Assembly (NCBI RefSeq): GCF_003149025.1
Contig: NZ_QGDV01000001.1
Span: 434,001 to 498,000 of the forward strand
Direction: 5' to 3'
From: Rathayibacter iranicus NCPPB 2253 = VKM Ac-1602
GTDB taxonomy: Bacteria; Actinomycetota; Actinomycetes; Actinomycetales; Microbacteriaceae
Length of the DNA: 64,000 bases
Shown piece after piece: positions 35,924 to 43,373 of the stretch (position 1 is its first letter; each line of letters opens with the position of its first letter). The position numbers and the translations under genes are program-made. The notes beneath the pieces are model-generated. The model worked only from the letters and a program-made list of their open reading frames with translations, was not told the DNA's origin and did not search any database.

Positions 35924-36633
35924 TCGTGCGACAGTTGCGGACCGAACTTGTTCGGACCATTGTCGATCGCGCAGTTCGAGGCTCTGTAGTCTTCGCTACC
36001 TTGCTGGGGATAAGCGTCGTGTTTGTTATTCCGGATGGTCTGTCTCAAGCTCCAAGAGAGGTTACGGAGGCGCTGTTCGCTGGCCTCCGAACAACAGTAG
36101 TGTCGAATGGAGTGCTTCTTTCCGCCGTCTACGGATCCTTCCGACTCACATCCGAACTCAGCAGCGGAGTCGTGTCGCGACAACTGATGTACTCGCGAAG
36201 GATCACCCTCTACCTCTGTAGAGGGTCTTTCGCCCTTATCGGTGGCGCCGCAATCGGGGCTGCAGGCTGCGCGGCAGGTCAGGCAACTTTCTGGTTGGCA
36301 GCGCGGCGCTGGGAGGTAGACCTTGGGCTCGTGTGGGCTGCTGCCGTGTTGGGAGTTGTCTCGGCAGCGTGGGGCTTCGGCCTCGGCGCCGCAATCGGCA
36401 ATCACTTTGCAGCACTCTTTATTGTCCCTCTCTCGTTGGCCGCAGCGATTCCGATCGCCTCCATTAACCAGGACCTCGCCCGAGTTACGCCATTCGGATG
36501 TCAGCTAGCGTTGATTGACACAGATTCTGGCCTGTGGCTTGACCCGTCGAACGGAGTTTGGCTCGCGGTTGCTTGGGGCATTATGGCAGTGGTTGTGGGA
36601 GGGGTAGTGTTTCGGTTGCGGGATGTGCGATAG
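35920..36633 (+). CDS. ABC transporter permease 2 of the peptide cluster
   Basis: 237 residues. GAGGAGG precedes the ATG at 35920, which overlaps the stop of permease 1. Six hydrophobic segments include SVVFATLLGISVVFVIP, FALIGGAAIGAAGCAAGQAT and WLAVAWGIMAVVVGGVVF. SGVVSRQLMYSRRITLYLCR matches the cytoplasmic motif of the first permease, so the two look like distant paralogues forming a heterodimer. It is the last gene of the cluster. About 150 bases without a gene follow to the right IS3 remnant. Confidence 0.78.
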   Translation: MIVRQLRTELVRTIVDRAVRGSVVFATLLGISVVFVIPDGLSQAPREVTEALFAGLRTTVVSNGVLLSAVYGSFRLTSELSSGVVSRQLMYSRRITLYLCRGSFALIGGAAIGAAGCAAGQATFWLAARRWEVDLGLVWAAAVLGVVSAAWGFGLGAAIGNHFAALFIVPLSLAAAIPIASINQDLARVTPFGCQLALIDTDSGLWLDPSNGVWLAVAWGIMAVVVGGVVFRLRDVR

Positions 36634-36778
36634 GTGAAGCGCGAACCGCCGCGACCGGTTGTACTTTGACTGAGATCCCACTTCAAAATCGACGTGGGAG
36701 ATTTGGAACAGGAGTTTTAGGCGTGACGGCTATTTATGCCCATGACAACCGTCGTTGCCCCTGATCCCACTACGGCGA

Positions 36779-36920
36779 ACTCTCCAACGTTCTCTGGATC
36801 GCTTGAATAGTTATCTATCTGCGACGTTCGAGTCTCACCGCTCCTGTTCGGCTTCATTCGGGGTTCGATAGCCTAGCCGCGAATAAAGCCGTTATTGACT
36901 GTAGCGCGGCTCGTTATTTC
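36779..36920 (-). pseudogene. IS3-family transposase OrfB C-terminal remnant with its inner IS end
   Basis: On the minus strand a frame reads RYSQ, a stop, then RLYSRLGYRTPNEAEQER and a stop at about 36840. This is the C-terminal signature of IS3-family OrfB (xRxHSxLGYRTPxEx). Below it, on the plus strand, CTCCAACGTTCTCTGGATC (36782-36800) resembles an IS3 terminal repeat and partly matches the repeat beside the left remnant. Only the island-facing end is kept. It marks the right border of the low-GC island. Confidence 0.65.
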
Positions 36921-36979
36921 GCGCGACCTCCCGGAGTAAACCGGCGGCGCCGATCATCGGTCCCGACGAGCAGGCATGC

Positions 36980-37261
36980 TCACGCCTCCAGCGCGTGCCG
37001 CACCGCATCGTTGACGATGTGCGTGACGTGCGTGTCCGCGACGGAGTAGTGCGCCTCGCGTCCCACGCGCTCCACTGCGACCAGCCCGGCGGTGCGGAGC
37101 ATCCGTAGGTGCTGCGAGACCAGAGGCTGTGAGAGCCCGGTCACCTCGGCCAGCCGGCCGACGGTCGAGGTCTCCTCCGCGAGGGCTCGCAGCAGGCGCA
37201 GCCGGGACGAGGAGGACAGAACCTTGAAGAGCTCTGCAGCGGGTTCGAGGTCCTCGGTCAT
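36980..37261 (-). CDS. ArsR/SmtB-family transcriptional regulator
   Basis: 93 residues. Winged helix: AAELFKVLSSSSRLRLLRAL, then TVGRLAEVTGLSQPLVSQHLRMLRTAGLVAVERVGREAHY. DTHVTHIVNDAVRHALEA at the C-terminus supplies the Asp/His spacing (D-x-H ... H-x10-H region) of alpha5-type zinc sensors such as SmtB or Zur-like ArsR proteins, so zinc is the likely ligand. An alternative start at 37285 would add MHLCLHEQ. It diverges from the DUF3097 gene; the 70-base gap presumably holds its operator. Confidence 0.83.
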   Translation of the reverse strand: MTEDLEPAAELFKVLSSSSRLRLLRALAEETSTVGRLAEVTGLSQPLVSQHLRMLRTAGLVAVERVGREAHYSVADTHVTHIVNDAVRHALEA

Positions 37262-37334
37262 CTGCTCATGTAAGCAGAGGTGCATGTACCGTGTCCGCGC
37301 ACAGGGCGGCGTGCCTCCGGCTACCCTCGGTGCG

Positions 37335-38183
37335 ATGGACGAGGACAGGTACGGGCAGGACGTGCTCGCGGGGGACTGGCGGGCGCGGGGCAGGGTCGAG
37401 GTGGCGGTCGTCGAGGCGGAGCGCGACCTGGTGGTCGAGGAGGTCGCGTCCGGCTTCGTCGGCGCCGTACTGGGCGTGGAGCTGCGGATGGTCCGCCTGG
37501 AGGACCGGTTCGGCAAGGTCCGGGTGTTCCCGCTCGGCCCCGGCTTCCTTGTGGACGGGAAGCCCGTGTCGCTCAAGGCGCCCGGGCTCAAGCGCGATGC
37601 CAACCTCGGCCGCGCCCGCTCCGCCTCCGGCTCCTTCCACGTCGCAGAAGCGAAGGCGCGGGTCGCGCTGCCCAGCCGCATCTACGTCGAGGGCCGCCAT
37701 GACGCCGAGCTGGTCGAGAAAGTCTGGGGTCACGACCTGCGGATCGAGGGGGTCGTCGTCGAGTACATCGAGGGCGTCGACAACCTCGACGAGCTTGTGC
37801 GTGAGTTCCGGCCCGACCGGGGGCGGCGCATCGGCGTGCTCGTCGATCACCTCGTGCGCGGGTCGAAGGAGTCGCGTATCGCCGAGAAGGTCGCGGCCGG
37901 CCCGCACGGCGCTCACGTCCTCATCGTGGGCCACCCCTACATCGACGTGTGGCAGGCCGTGAAGCCCGCTCGGCTCGGCCTTCCGCGCTGGCCCGAGATC
38001 CCGCGCGGCATCGAGTGGAAGCACGGGATCTGCGCGGCGCTTGGCTGGCCGCACGAGGAGCAGGCGGATATCGCTCGCGCATGGCAGCGCATCCTCGGGC
38101 AAGTGCGCACGTTTCAGGACCTGGAGCCGGCGCTGCTCGGCCGGGTGGAGCAGCTGATCGACTTCGTGACGGAGCCGGCATGA
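37335..38183 (+). CDS. DUF3097-family protein
   Basis: 282 residues starting MDEDRYGQDVLAGDW. A hydrolase/Toprim-like stretch IYVEGRHDAELVEKVWGHDL and IGVLVDHLVRGSKESRIAEK (acidic residues in the Toprim pattern) ends in HGICAALGWPHEEQADIARA. The family is confined mostly to actinobacteria and its function is not established. The Toprim resemblance suggests a nucleotidyl-transfer or nuclease-like role. Its stop overlaps the start of the next gene. Confidence 0.75.
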   Translation: MDEDRYGQDVLAGDWRARGRVEVAVVEAERDLVVEEVASGFVGAVLGVELRMVRLEDRFGKVRVFPLGPGFLVDGKPVSLKAPGLKRDANLGRARSASGSFHVAEAKARVALPSRIYVEGRHDAELVEKVWGHDLRIEGVVVEYIEGVDNLDELVREFRPDRGRRIGVLVDHLVRGSKESRIAEKVAAGPHGAHVLIVGHPYIDVWQAVKPARLGLPRWPEIPRGIEWKHGICAALGWPHEEQADIARAWQRILGQVRTFQDLEPALLGRVEQLIDFVTEPA

Positions 38184-38545
38184 CGAGCCGTGCGTGGCTC
38201 GGACTCGGCGTGGACACCGCTCTCGTGCTGGTGTTCGTGGTGATCGGGCGGCGCAGCCACGAGGAGGGGTCGGAGCTGCTGGGTCTGGCCACGACGCTCT
38301 GGCCCTTCCTCATAGCGCTGCTGGTTGGCTGGGCGGTCTCGCGGTCCTGGCGTGCGCCGGACCGGATCCTCCCCACCGGCCTCGTGGTGTGGGCGGTGAC
38401 CGTGGTGGGTGGGATGCTGCTGCGCCTCGCCTCCGGGCAGGGCGTGCAGTGGAGCTTCGTGATCGTGACCGCGGTGGTGCTGGCCGTGTTCCTCCTGGGC
38501 CGTCGCGCGCTCACCCGGCTGAAGGAGCGCCGGAGCCGCAGCTAG
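38180..38545 (+). CDS. DUF3054-family membrane protein
   Basis: 121 residues with four hydrophobic helices: TALVLVFVVIGRRSHEEG, TLWPFLIALLVGWAVS, GLVVWAVTVVGGMLLR and FVIVTAVVLAVFLLG. GRRSHEEG and the RRALTRLKERR tail are characteristic of the actinobacterial DUF3054 family. The function is unknown. It overlaps the DUF3097 gene by 4 bases. Confidence 0.78.
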   Translation: MTSRAWLGLGVDTALVLVFVVIGRRSHEEGSELLGLATTLWPFLIALLVGWAVSRSWRAPDRILPTGLVVWAVTVVGGMLLRLASGQGVQWSFVIVTAVVLAVFLLGRRALTRLKERRSRS

Positions 38546-38614
38546 CGCCGCTCCGCCGTGCCGTCCCGCGCCCGTATCACGCCCTCCGGCCGGTCGACCT
38601 GGCAGCATGTGCGC

Positions 38615-38926
38615 ATGCCCCGTCAACGGCCGGTCGAGGGCGCGGTTATCGTGCGCGACCTGGGCCTCTACGCCGACGTGCAGGCCGACCGCGCGCATCA
38701 CGGCGGCCTCGATAAGGCGCTCTACGCCTACTCCGCCCAGGATGCGCGGTGGTGGGAGGAGCGCCTCGGCCGCCCCCTGCCCGCCGGTCGCTTCGGCGAG
38801 AACCTGCGGATGGAGGGGCTCGACGTGAGCGGTGCCGTGATCGGCGAGCGCTGGCGGATCGACGCCGCTGTCGAGGTGCTGAGTCGGCCTGAGCACGGGG
38901 TGCCGGTCGAGCGGGCGCTGGCCTGA
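38615..38926 (+). pseudogene. Decayed MOSC-domain (molybdenum cofactor sulfurase C-terminal) gene
   Basis: About 103 codons keep the MOSC core: VQADRAHHGGLDKALYAYSA, WWEERLGRPLPAGRFGENLR and IGERWRIDAAVEVL. A normal protein has about 200 residues. Both the N-terminal half and the C-terminal Cys-containing segment (usually PRxPCxK, here RPEHGVPVERA) are missing. It is probably a fragment. Neighbouring coding sequence shows no such damage. Confidence 0.6.
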
Positions 38927-39192
38927 CGACGACGGGGCGGGGAGCGCCCCCCGAAAGAGGCAGTGCAAGGAGCCGCGCGGGGTGAATCTCGAGCTGCGAG
39001 CCACCCTCTGAGCCGATACTCACGCGACGACCACGTTTTCCTCGGAGCGCAGACTTCACCTTTTCTCGTCACTCTCCGTGACAGAAGCCGGGGCGAGCGC
39101 CTGCGAAGAACCGGGCCGAGTCGGTTCCCTCTCGTCTGAATGCGGTTCATCGAGCACCGTTCCGGCTAAGGGGAACGAGTCGAAGGGCAGTC

Positions 39193-39999
39193 ATGCTACT
39201 CATCCGGTCACGGCGCCGCATCGTGACGATTCTCGCCGGTATCTGCGGCCTCGCTGTACTGGCAACCTTGTCTCCGACTGTCCCCTCGGCGACTGCCCAA
39301 TCCCTTCGCGACCAAATTCCCATTGTCGCCGGAACCGCGCTCCAACTGCCCGGGTCTCGGTGGTGCACCGCGGGAGCTGTGCTCGAGGCCAGGACCTGGA
39401 TGTCGAGAGCAACTCCGGTCGGACGCGCGACCCGCTATGTCGTCCTGGCCAGGCACTGCGGGGGCATCGGAAGTGCCATTACGGTCGGCGGTCAGGTTGT
39501 CGGCTCGGTGACCTGGGCATCGTCCACCTACGACCTCGCGATAGCGACGATCCCGGCGTCCCAGATACAACGACCGGTCTGTAGCGGAGCATCCCAACTG
39601 CACCATTGCACCATTCCCGCCGCCACTCCCCGCGCAGTCGGCAGGATAGTCCTGCACCGCGGGCCGCTTCCGGCCGCCGTTCCAGTTCTCGGTTTTGGCG
39701 TCCCGGCCGCCGGCGAGTTCTTTTGCACCAGCGGCGCCGTGAGTTTTGTCCTCTGCGGATTTGCCTCCGTTCCCATTCCGCCGATGTGGTGGCCAGTTGG
39801 CGCGGTAGCGGCCGGCACCTACGATGGCCTCATGCCCGTTCCCGGCGACTCTGGCGGTCCCGTCGTGAGCTATGGTGGCAGGCTCTACGGCATCATCATC
39901 TCGGGAGCAATCAACGAGTACAGGGGCACCCTGGCGTATCTGCCACTCCCGCTCATCCTTCAGGAACTCGGCTATATCTACGGTCTCGCGCCGGCCTAG
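39193..39999 (+). CDS. Secreted trypsin-fold serine protease, copy 1 (Pat-1/Chp-like)
   Basis: 268 residues. A signal peptide (TILAGICGLAVLATLSPTV) ends near SATAQ. The mature start SLRDQIPIVAGTAL is shared by all copies. The triad is His88 (VLARHC), Asp114 (STYDLAI) and Ser220 (PGDSGGP). Six Cys suit disulphides (WCTAG/RHC, PVCSG/HHC, FFCTSG/VLC). The fold matches chymotrypsin-family exported proteases such as Pat-1 and Chp of plant-associated Clavibacter; a role in plant interaction is inferred. AAGGG precedes the ATG. It is first of the array and separated by a broken copy. Confidence 0.88.
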   Translation: MLLIRSRRRIVTILAGICGLAVLATLSPTVPSATAQSLRDQIPIVAGTALQLPGSRWCTAGAVLEARTWMSRATPVGRATRYVVLARHCGGIGSAITVGGQVVGSVTWASSTYDLAIATIPASQIQRPVCSGASQLHHCTIPAATPRAVGRIVLHRGPLPAAVPVLGFGVPAAGEFFCTSGAVSFVLCGFASVPIPPMWWPVGAVAAGTYDGLMPVPGDSGGPVVSYGGRLYGIIISGAINEYRGTLAYLPLPLILQELGYIYGLAPA

Positions 40000-40193
40000 C
40001 GGCGACGCTGATGGCAGATGCTGGCGCTGCTACGAGAATAGCGACCCGGTCACTGAATCGACATTCGTGCTTCCAGCAGGCGGCCTCATTGCTACCGTGT
40101 TACGGCGACTCATTCTCGCGGGAGAATCGTGCGGACCCGACGACGAGTTGCTCCAGCGACGCGACGCCGTCGCTCCCGACCACAAAGAGCCCC

Positions 40194-40590
40194 ATGCGCA
40201 TTGCCTTGCTCACGCGAGGCAGAGCGGCATTGAATTATGACCTCGCACTAGCGACGATCCCGCCGTCAACGGTGCAGCGACCCCTCTGCTCCGGAGCGTC
40301 GCAATTGCACCACTGCACCATTCCGGCTGCCACTCCGAGAGCCGTCGGCAGGGTCGTCCTCCATGACGGATCGACGCAACGTGACGTCGCGATCCCCGGT
40401 ACCGGAGTCCCGGCCGTCGGTGAACGCTTCTGCACCAGCGGCGCGGTGAGCTTAGTGAACTGCGGCTTTGGATCTGTCGACGTTCGGATCTGTCGACGTT
40501 CCTCGTAGAGGCGGGGGGTCCCGGTGCAGCAGCCGCCCGTACCTTCAACGGCCGTAATGTCGTCTTAGCCGACAAAAGAGTTCGGTGGCC
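40194..40590 (+). pseudogene. Broken trypsin-fold protease, copy 2
   Basis: Similarity begins abruptly at NYDLALATIPPSTVQRPLCS and continues through GASQLHHCTIPAATPRAVGR to RFCTSGAVSLVNCGFGSVDV. The signal peptide and catalytic His part are absent. A 16-bp tandem duplication (40470-40485 and 40486-40501, GGATCTGTCGACGTTC twice) shifts the frame to a stop at 40508. Traces of the next segment (TFNGRNVVLAD) remain until about 40575, but the GDSGGP nucleophile region is gone. It cannot be an active protease. Confidence 0.8.
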
Positions 40591-40813
40591 GTTCGGAAAT
40601 CGGACTGCACCACGTCGCGATCTCTCCGCTGTGCCAATACTCATGCAATGGGCATATCTTCTTCACTGACGGGTTCGATACTCGCTGTGTACCGTCCGTA
40701 ATGTACACCGAACTCATCCCTGCGGAAGAGCGGGACCTGCCGGGTTCACCCTTTTTCTGTCACCGAGAGCTGCGAGGACTGATAACGGACGAGCGATGAG
40801 CAGAAAGGCCTCC

Positions 40814-41614
40814 ATGATCATCTCCCGTTCACTGCGACGCGCACTCCTCGCCGGCTTCTGCGGCACCGCACTACTGATGTCGTTCTGTCCTGCGGCCCCC
40901 GCGGCGAATGCCCAATCCATTCGCGACCAGATTCCCATCGTGGCGGGCACAGCCCTCAGGGTGTACGGCTCTCACCGGTGCACCGCGGGCGTCGTGCTTA
41001 GATCGAGAAGCTGGGTTTCGCTCGCAACACCCATCGGACGAGCGACCCGCTATGTGGTCCTCGCCAAGCACTGCGCCGACTACGCCGATCCCATTTCCGT
41101 CGACGGCCAGGTCGTCGGGCGGGTGAGTTGGCGGTCGCCGACTTACGATATCGAGTTAGCGACGATACCCCCGTCCGTCGCGCAGCGGCCAGTGTGCAGC
41201 GGAGCATCCCAACTGCACCACTGCACCATTCCGCCCGCCACTCCGCGAGCAGTCGGCAGGATCATCCTCAACAGCAACCCGCCTGAGAACGCTGTTCCGA
41301 TCGTCGGCTTCGGGGTCCCTGACGTCGGCGAACGCTTCTGCACTAGCGGCTCCATAAGCTATATCAACTGCGTATTCGAGATCACCGACACTCCGCCCGG
41401 CCAATCTCAATCGGGTCAGGATTTCGCCCGCACGATGAACGGCGTGACCCTCCAGCCCGGAGATTCAGGAGGACCCGTGGCGGGCGTCAACGGCAGGCTT
41501 TACGGAATTATTTCCAAGCGGGGGAGGGACAACTACAGGGACACCATCGGCTATGTGCCGATGTTTGTCGTCATGCAAGACCTCGGGTATGTCTACGAAC
41601 TCGCCCCAGCGTAG
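40814..41614 (+). CDS. Secreted trypsin-fold serine protease, copy 3
   Basis: 266 residues from the ATG at 40814 (MIISRSLRRALLAGFCG), with GAAAGG just upstream; an ATG at 40796 is also possible. The signal peptide ends near PAANAQ. The triad is His86 (LAKHC), Asp112 (PTYDIEL) and Ser218 (PGDSGGP). The insert TDTPPGQSQSGQDFARTMNG before the nucleophile loop is longer than in its relatives. The C-terminus YVYELAPA is the shared ending. Same family and likely exported role as copy 1; substrate unknown. Confidence 0.87.
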   Translation: MIISRSLRRALLAGFCGTALLMSFCPAAPAANAQSIRDQIPIVAGTALRVYGSHRCTAGVVLRSRSWVSLATPIGRATRYVVLAKHCADYADPISVDGQVVGRVSWRSPTYDIELATIPPSVAQRPVCSGASQLHHCTIPPATPRAVGRIILNSNPPENAVPIVGFGVPDVGERFCTSGSISYINCVFEITDTPPGQSQSGQDFARTMNGVTLQPGDSGGPVAGVNGRLYGIISKRGRDNYRDTIGYVPMFVVMQDLGYVYELAPA

Positions 41615-41646
41615 TCGGCCTGTCTGGCACCACTGAGCACTGAAAG

Positions 41647-42459
41647 GTGTGCGCGATCATCACCGCTACAGTCCGTCGTCCCGTCACTCTCTGTGCCGGG
41701 ATCTGCGGCTTCGCCCTTCTCGCGATACTCTACCCGGGTCCTCCTGCGGCCACTGCGCAGTCCCTCCGCGACCAGATCCCGGTCGTCGCCGGTACCGCCC
41801 TTGGGCTGCAAGGTGCTCATCGGTGCACCGCGGGCCCCGTGCTCCGATCCAGAAGCTGGATCTCGAGAAGCACGCCGATCCGACGAGCGACTCGCTATGT
41901 CGTCCTCGCAAAGCACTGCGCCAACCTGGGCGATGAACTCACCGTCGATGGCACCGTCGTCGGCACCGTGAGTTGGGTCTCGCCGAATTACGACCTCGAG
42001 CTCGTAAAGATTCCCCCGTCCGTCGTGCAGCGACCGGTGTGCAGCGGAGCATCCCAACTGCATCACTGCACCGTTCCCGATGCCACTCCGAGAGCAGTCG
42101 GCAGAATCATCCTCAATAACGGACTGAGCCAGGAGGCTGTTCCTGTCCGTGGCTTCGGAATCCCGACCACCGGCGAACGCTTTTGCACCAGCGGATCCGT
42201 GACCTTCGTCAACTGCGCCTTCGGGTCCATCAATGTCCCTGCCATCGGGTTCGCTCCCGGTGACGCGGCCGCCCTCACATATAACGGCAACAACATCACC
42301 TCGGGAGACTCGGGAGGCCCCGTGGCAAGTATCACTGGCCGACTGTACGGCATCATCCTCCGCTGGGGACTCCGCACATACACGGGCATCATGGGCTATC
42401 TGCCGATGCCGACCATCCTTCAGGACCTCGGCTACAGCTACGACCTCGCGCCAGCGTGA
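41647..42459 (+). CDS. Secreted trypsin-fold serine protease, copy 4
   Basis: 270 residues with signal peptide LCAGICGFALLAILYPGPPA, then ATAQSLRDQIPVVAGTAL. The triad is His90 (LAKHC), Asp116 (PNYDLEL) and Ser222 (SGDSGGP). It is very similar to copy 5, including GFAPGDAAAL and NITSGDSGGP. The only in-frame start is the GTG at 41647, directly abutting GAAAG with no spacer, so translation may be weak. It sits 32 bases after copy 3. Confidence 0.85.
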   Translation: MCAIITATVRRPVTLCAGICGFALLAILYPGPPAATAQSLRDQIPVVAGTALGLQGAHRCTAGPVLRSRSWISRSTPIRRATRYVVLAKHCANLGDELTVDGTVVGTVSWVSPNYDLELVKIPPSVVQRPVCSGASQLHHCTVPDATPRAVGRIILNNGLSQEAVPVRGFGIPTTGERFCTSGSVTFVNCAFGSINVPAIGFAPGDAAALTYNGNNITSGDSGGPVASITGRLYGIILRWGLRTYTGIMGYLPMPTILQDLGYSYDLAPA

Positions 42460-42524
42460 CGACAGCGCGGATTCCTTTCCCTCTCACGCCCAGGCTTCTC
42501 TTCTCACGCACAAGAAGGACCCGC

Positions 42525-43328
42525 ATGACAGTCACCTCTTCCGTGCTCCGCACCATCTCTCTCTGCGCCGGGATCTGCGGCTTCGCGATACTGGCAACAC
42601 TCTGTTCGGGTCCTCCTGCGGCCACTGCCCAATCGCTTCGCGATCAGATCCCCATCGTGGCGGGCACCTCTCTCGGAATGCAGGGAGCACCCCGGTGCAC
42701 CGCGGGCGCCGTCCTGAAGTCCAGAAGCTGGATTGCACGAGCGACACCGATCGGTCGAGCGACTCGCTATGTGGTCCTCGCAAAGCACTGCGCTAACCAG
42801 GGCGACGAGATCACCGTGGACGGCGCCGTCGTTGGCACGGTGAGCTGGGTCTCGCCGAACTACGACCTAGCGATAGCGAAGATTCCCCCATCGACGGTGC
42901 AGAGGCCGATGTGCAGCGGGGCATCCCAACTGCACCACTGCACGATCACCGACGCCGCGCCGCGAGCGGTCGGCAGGATCATCCTGAACGACTCGGCGCA
43001 GGGGGCCATTCCCATCTCCGGAATAGGAATCCCGGCCGCCGGAGAACGTTTCTGCACGAGCGGCGCTGTCACCTTCGTCAACTGCGCGTTCGAATCCATC
43101 GACGTTCCCGTTACCGGGTTCGCTCCGGGTGAAGTGGCGGCACGCACCGTGACCGGCAACAACATCACAGCCGGAGATTCGGGAGGCCCCGTGGCAGGCC
43201 TGAACGGCAGGCTCTACGGGATCATCCTCCTCTGGGGAATCAATGAATACACGGGAATCATGGGCTATCTGGCGATGCCGACCATCCTGCAAGACCTCGG
43301 CTACAGCTACGAACTCGCACCGGCTTAG
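42525..43328 (+). CDS. Secreted trypsin-fold serine protease, copy 5
   Basis: 267 residues from the ATG at 42525, preceded by AAGGA. In-frame earlier starts overlap copy 4 and precede the natural signal peptide (ISLCAGICGFAILATLCSGP). The triad is His88, Asp114 (PNYDLAI) and Ser219 (AGDSGGP). Cys positions are as in copy 1. Copies 4 and 5 look like the most recent duplication of the array. Exported; substrate unknown. Confidence 0.88.
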   Translation: MTVTSSVLRTISLCAGICGFAILATLCSGPPAATAQSLRDQIPIVAGTSLGMQGAPRCTAGAVLKSRSWIARATPIGRATRYVVLAKHCANQGDEITVDGAVVGTVSWVSPNYDLAIAKIPPSTVQRPMCSGASQLHHCTITDAAPRAVGRIILNDSAQGAIPISGIGIPAAGERFCTSGAVTFVNCAFESIDVPVTGFAPGEVAARTVTGNNITAGDSGGPVAGLNGRLYGIILLWGINEYTGIMGYLAMPTILQDLGYSYELAPA

Positions 43329-43373
43329 CGACAGTGCCGATCCCCTGTCACATCGAGCACGAAAAGAACCCAC

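Noticed and set aside
25183-36920. A single IS3 element split by insertion of the island
   Set aside because: In a split minus-strand element OrfA would be at the right and OrfB at the left. The fragments are in the opposite order, so two copies are needed.
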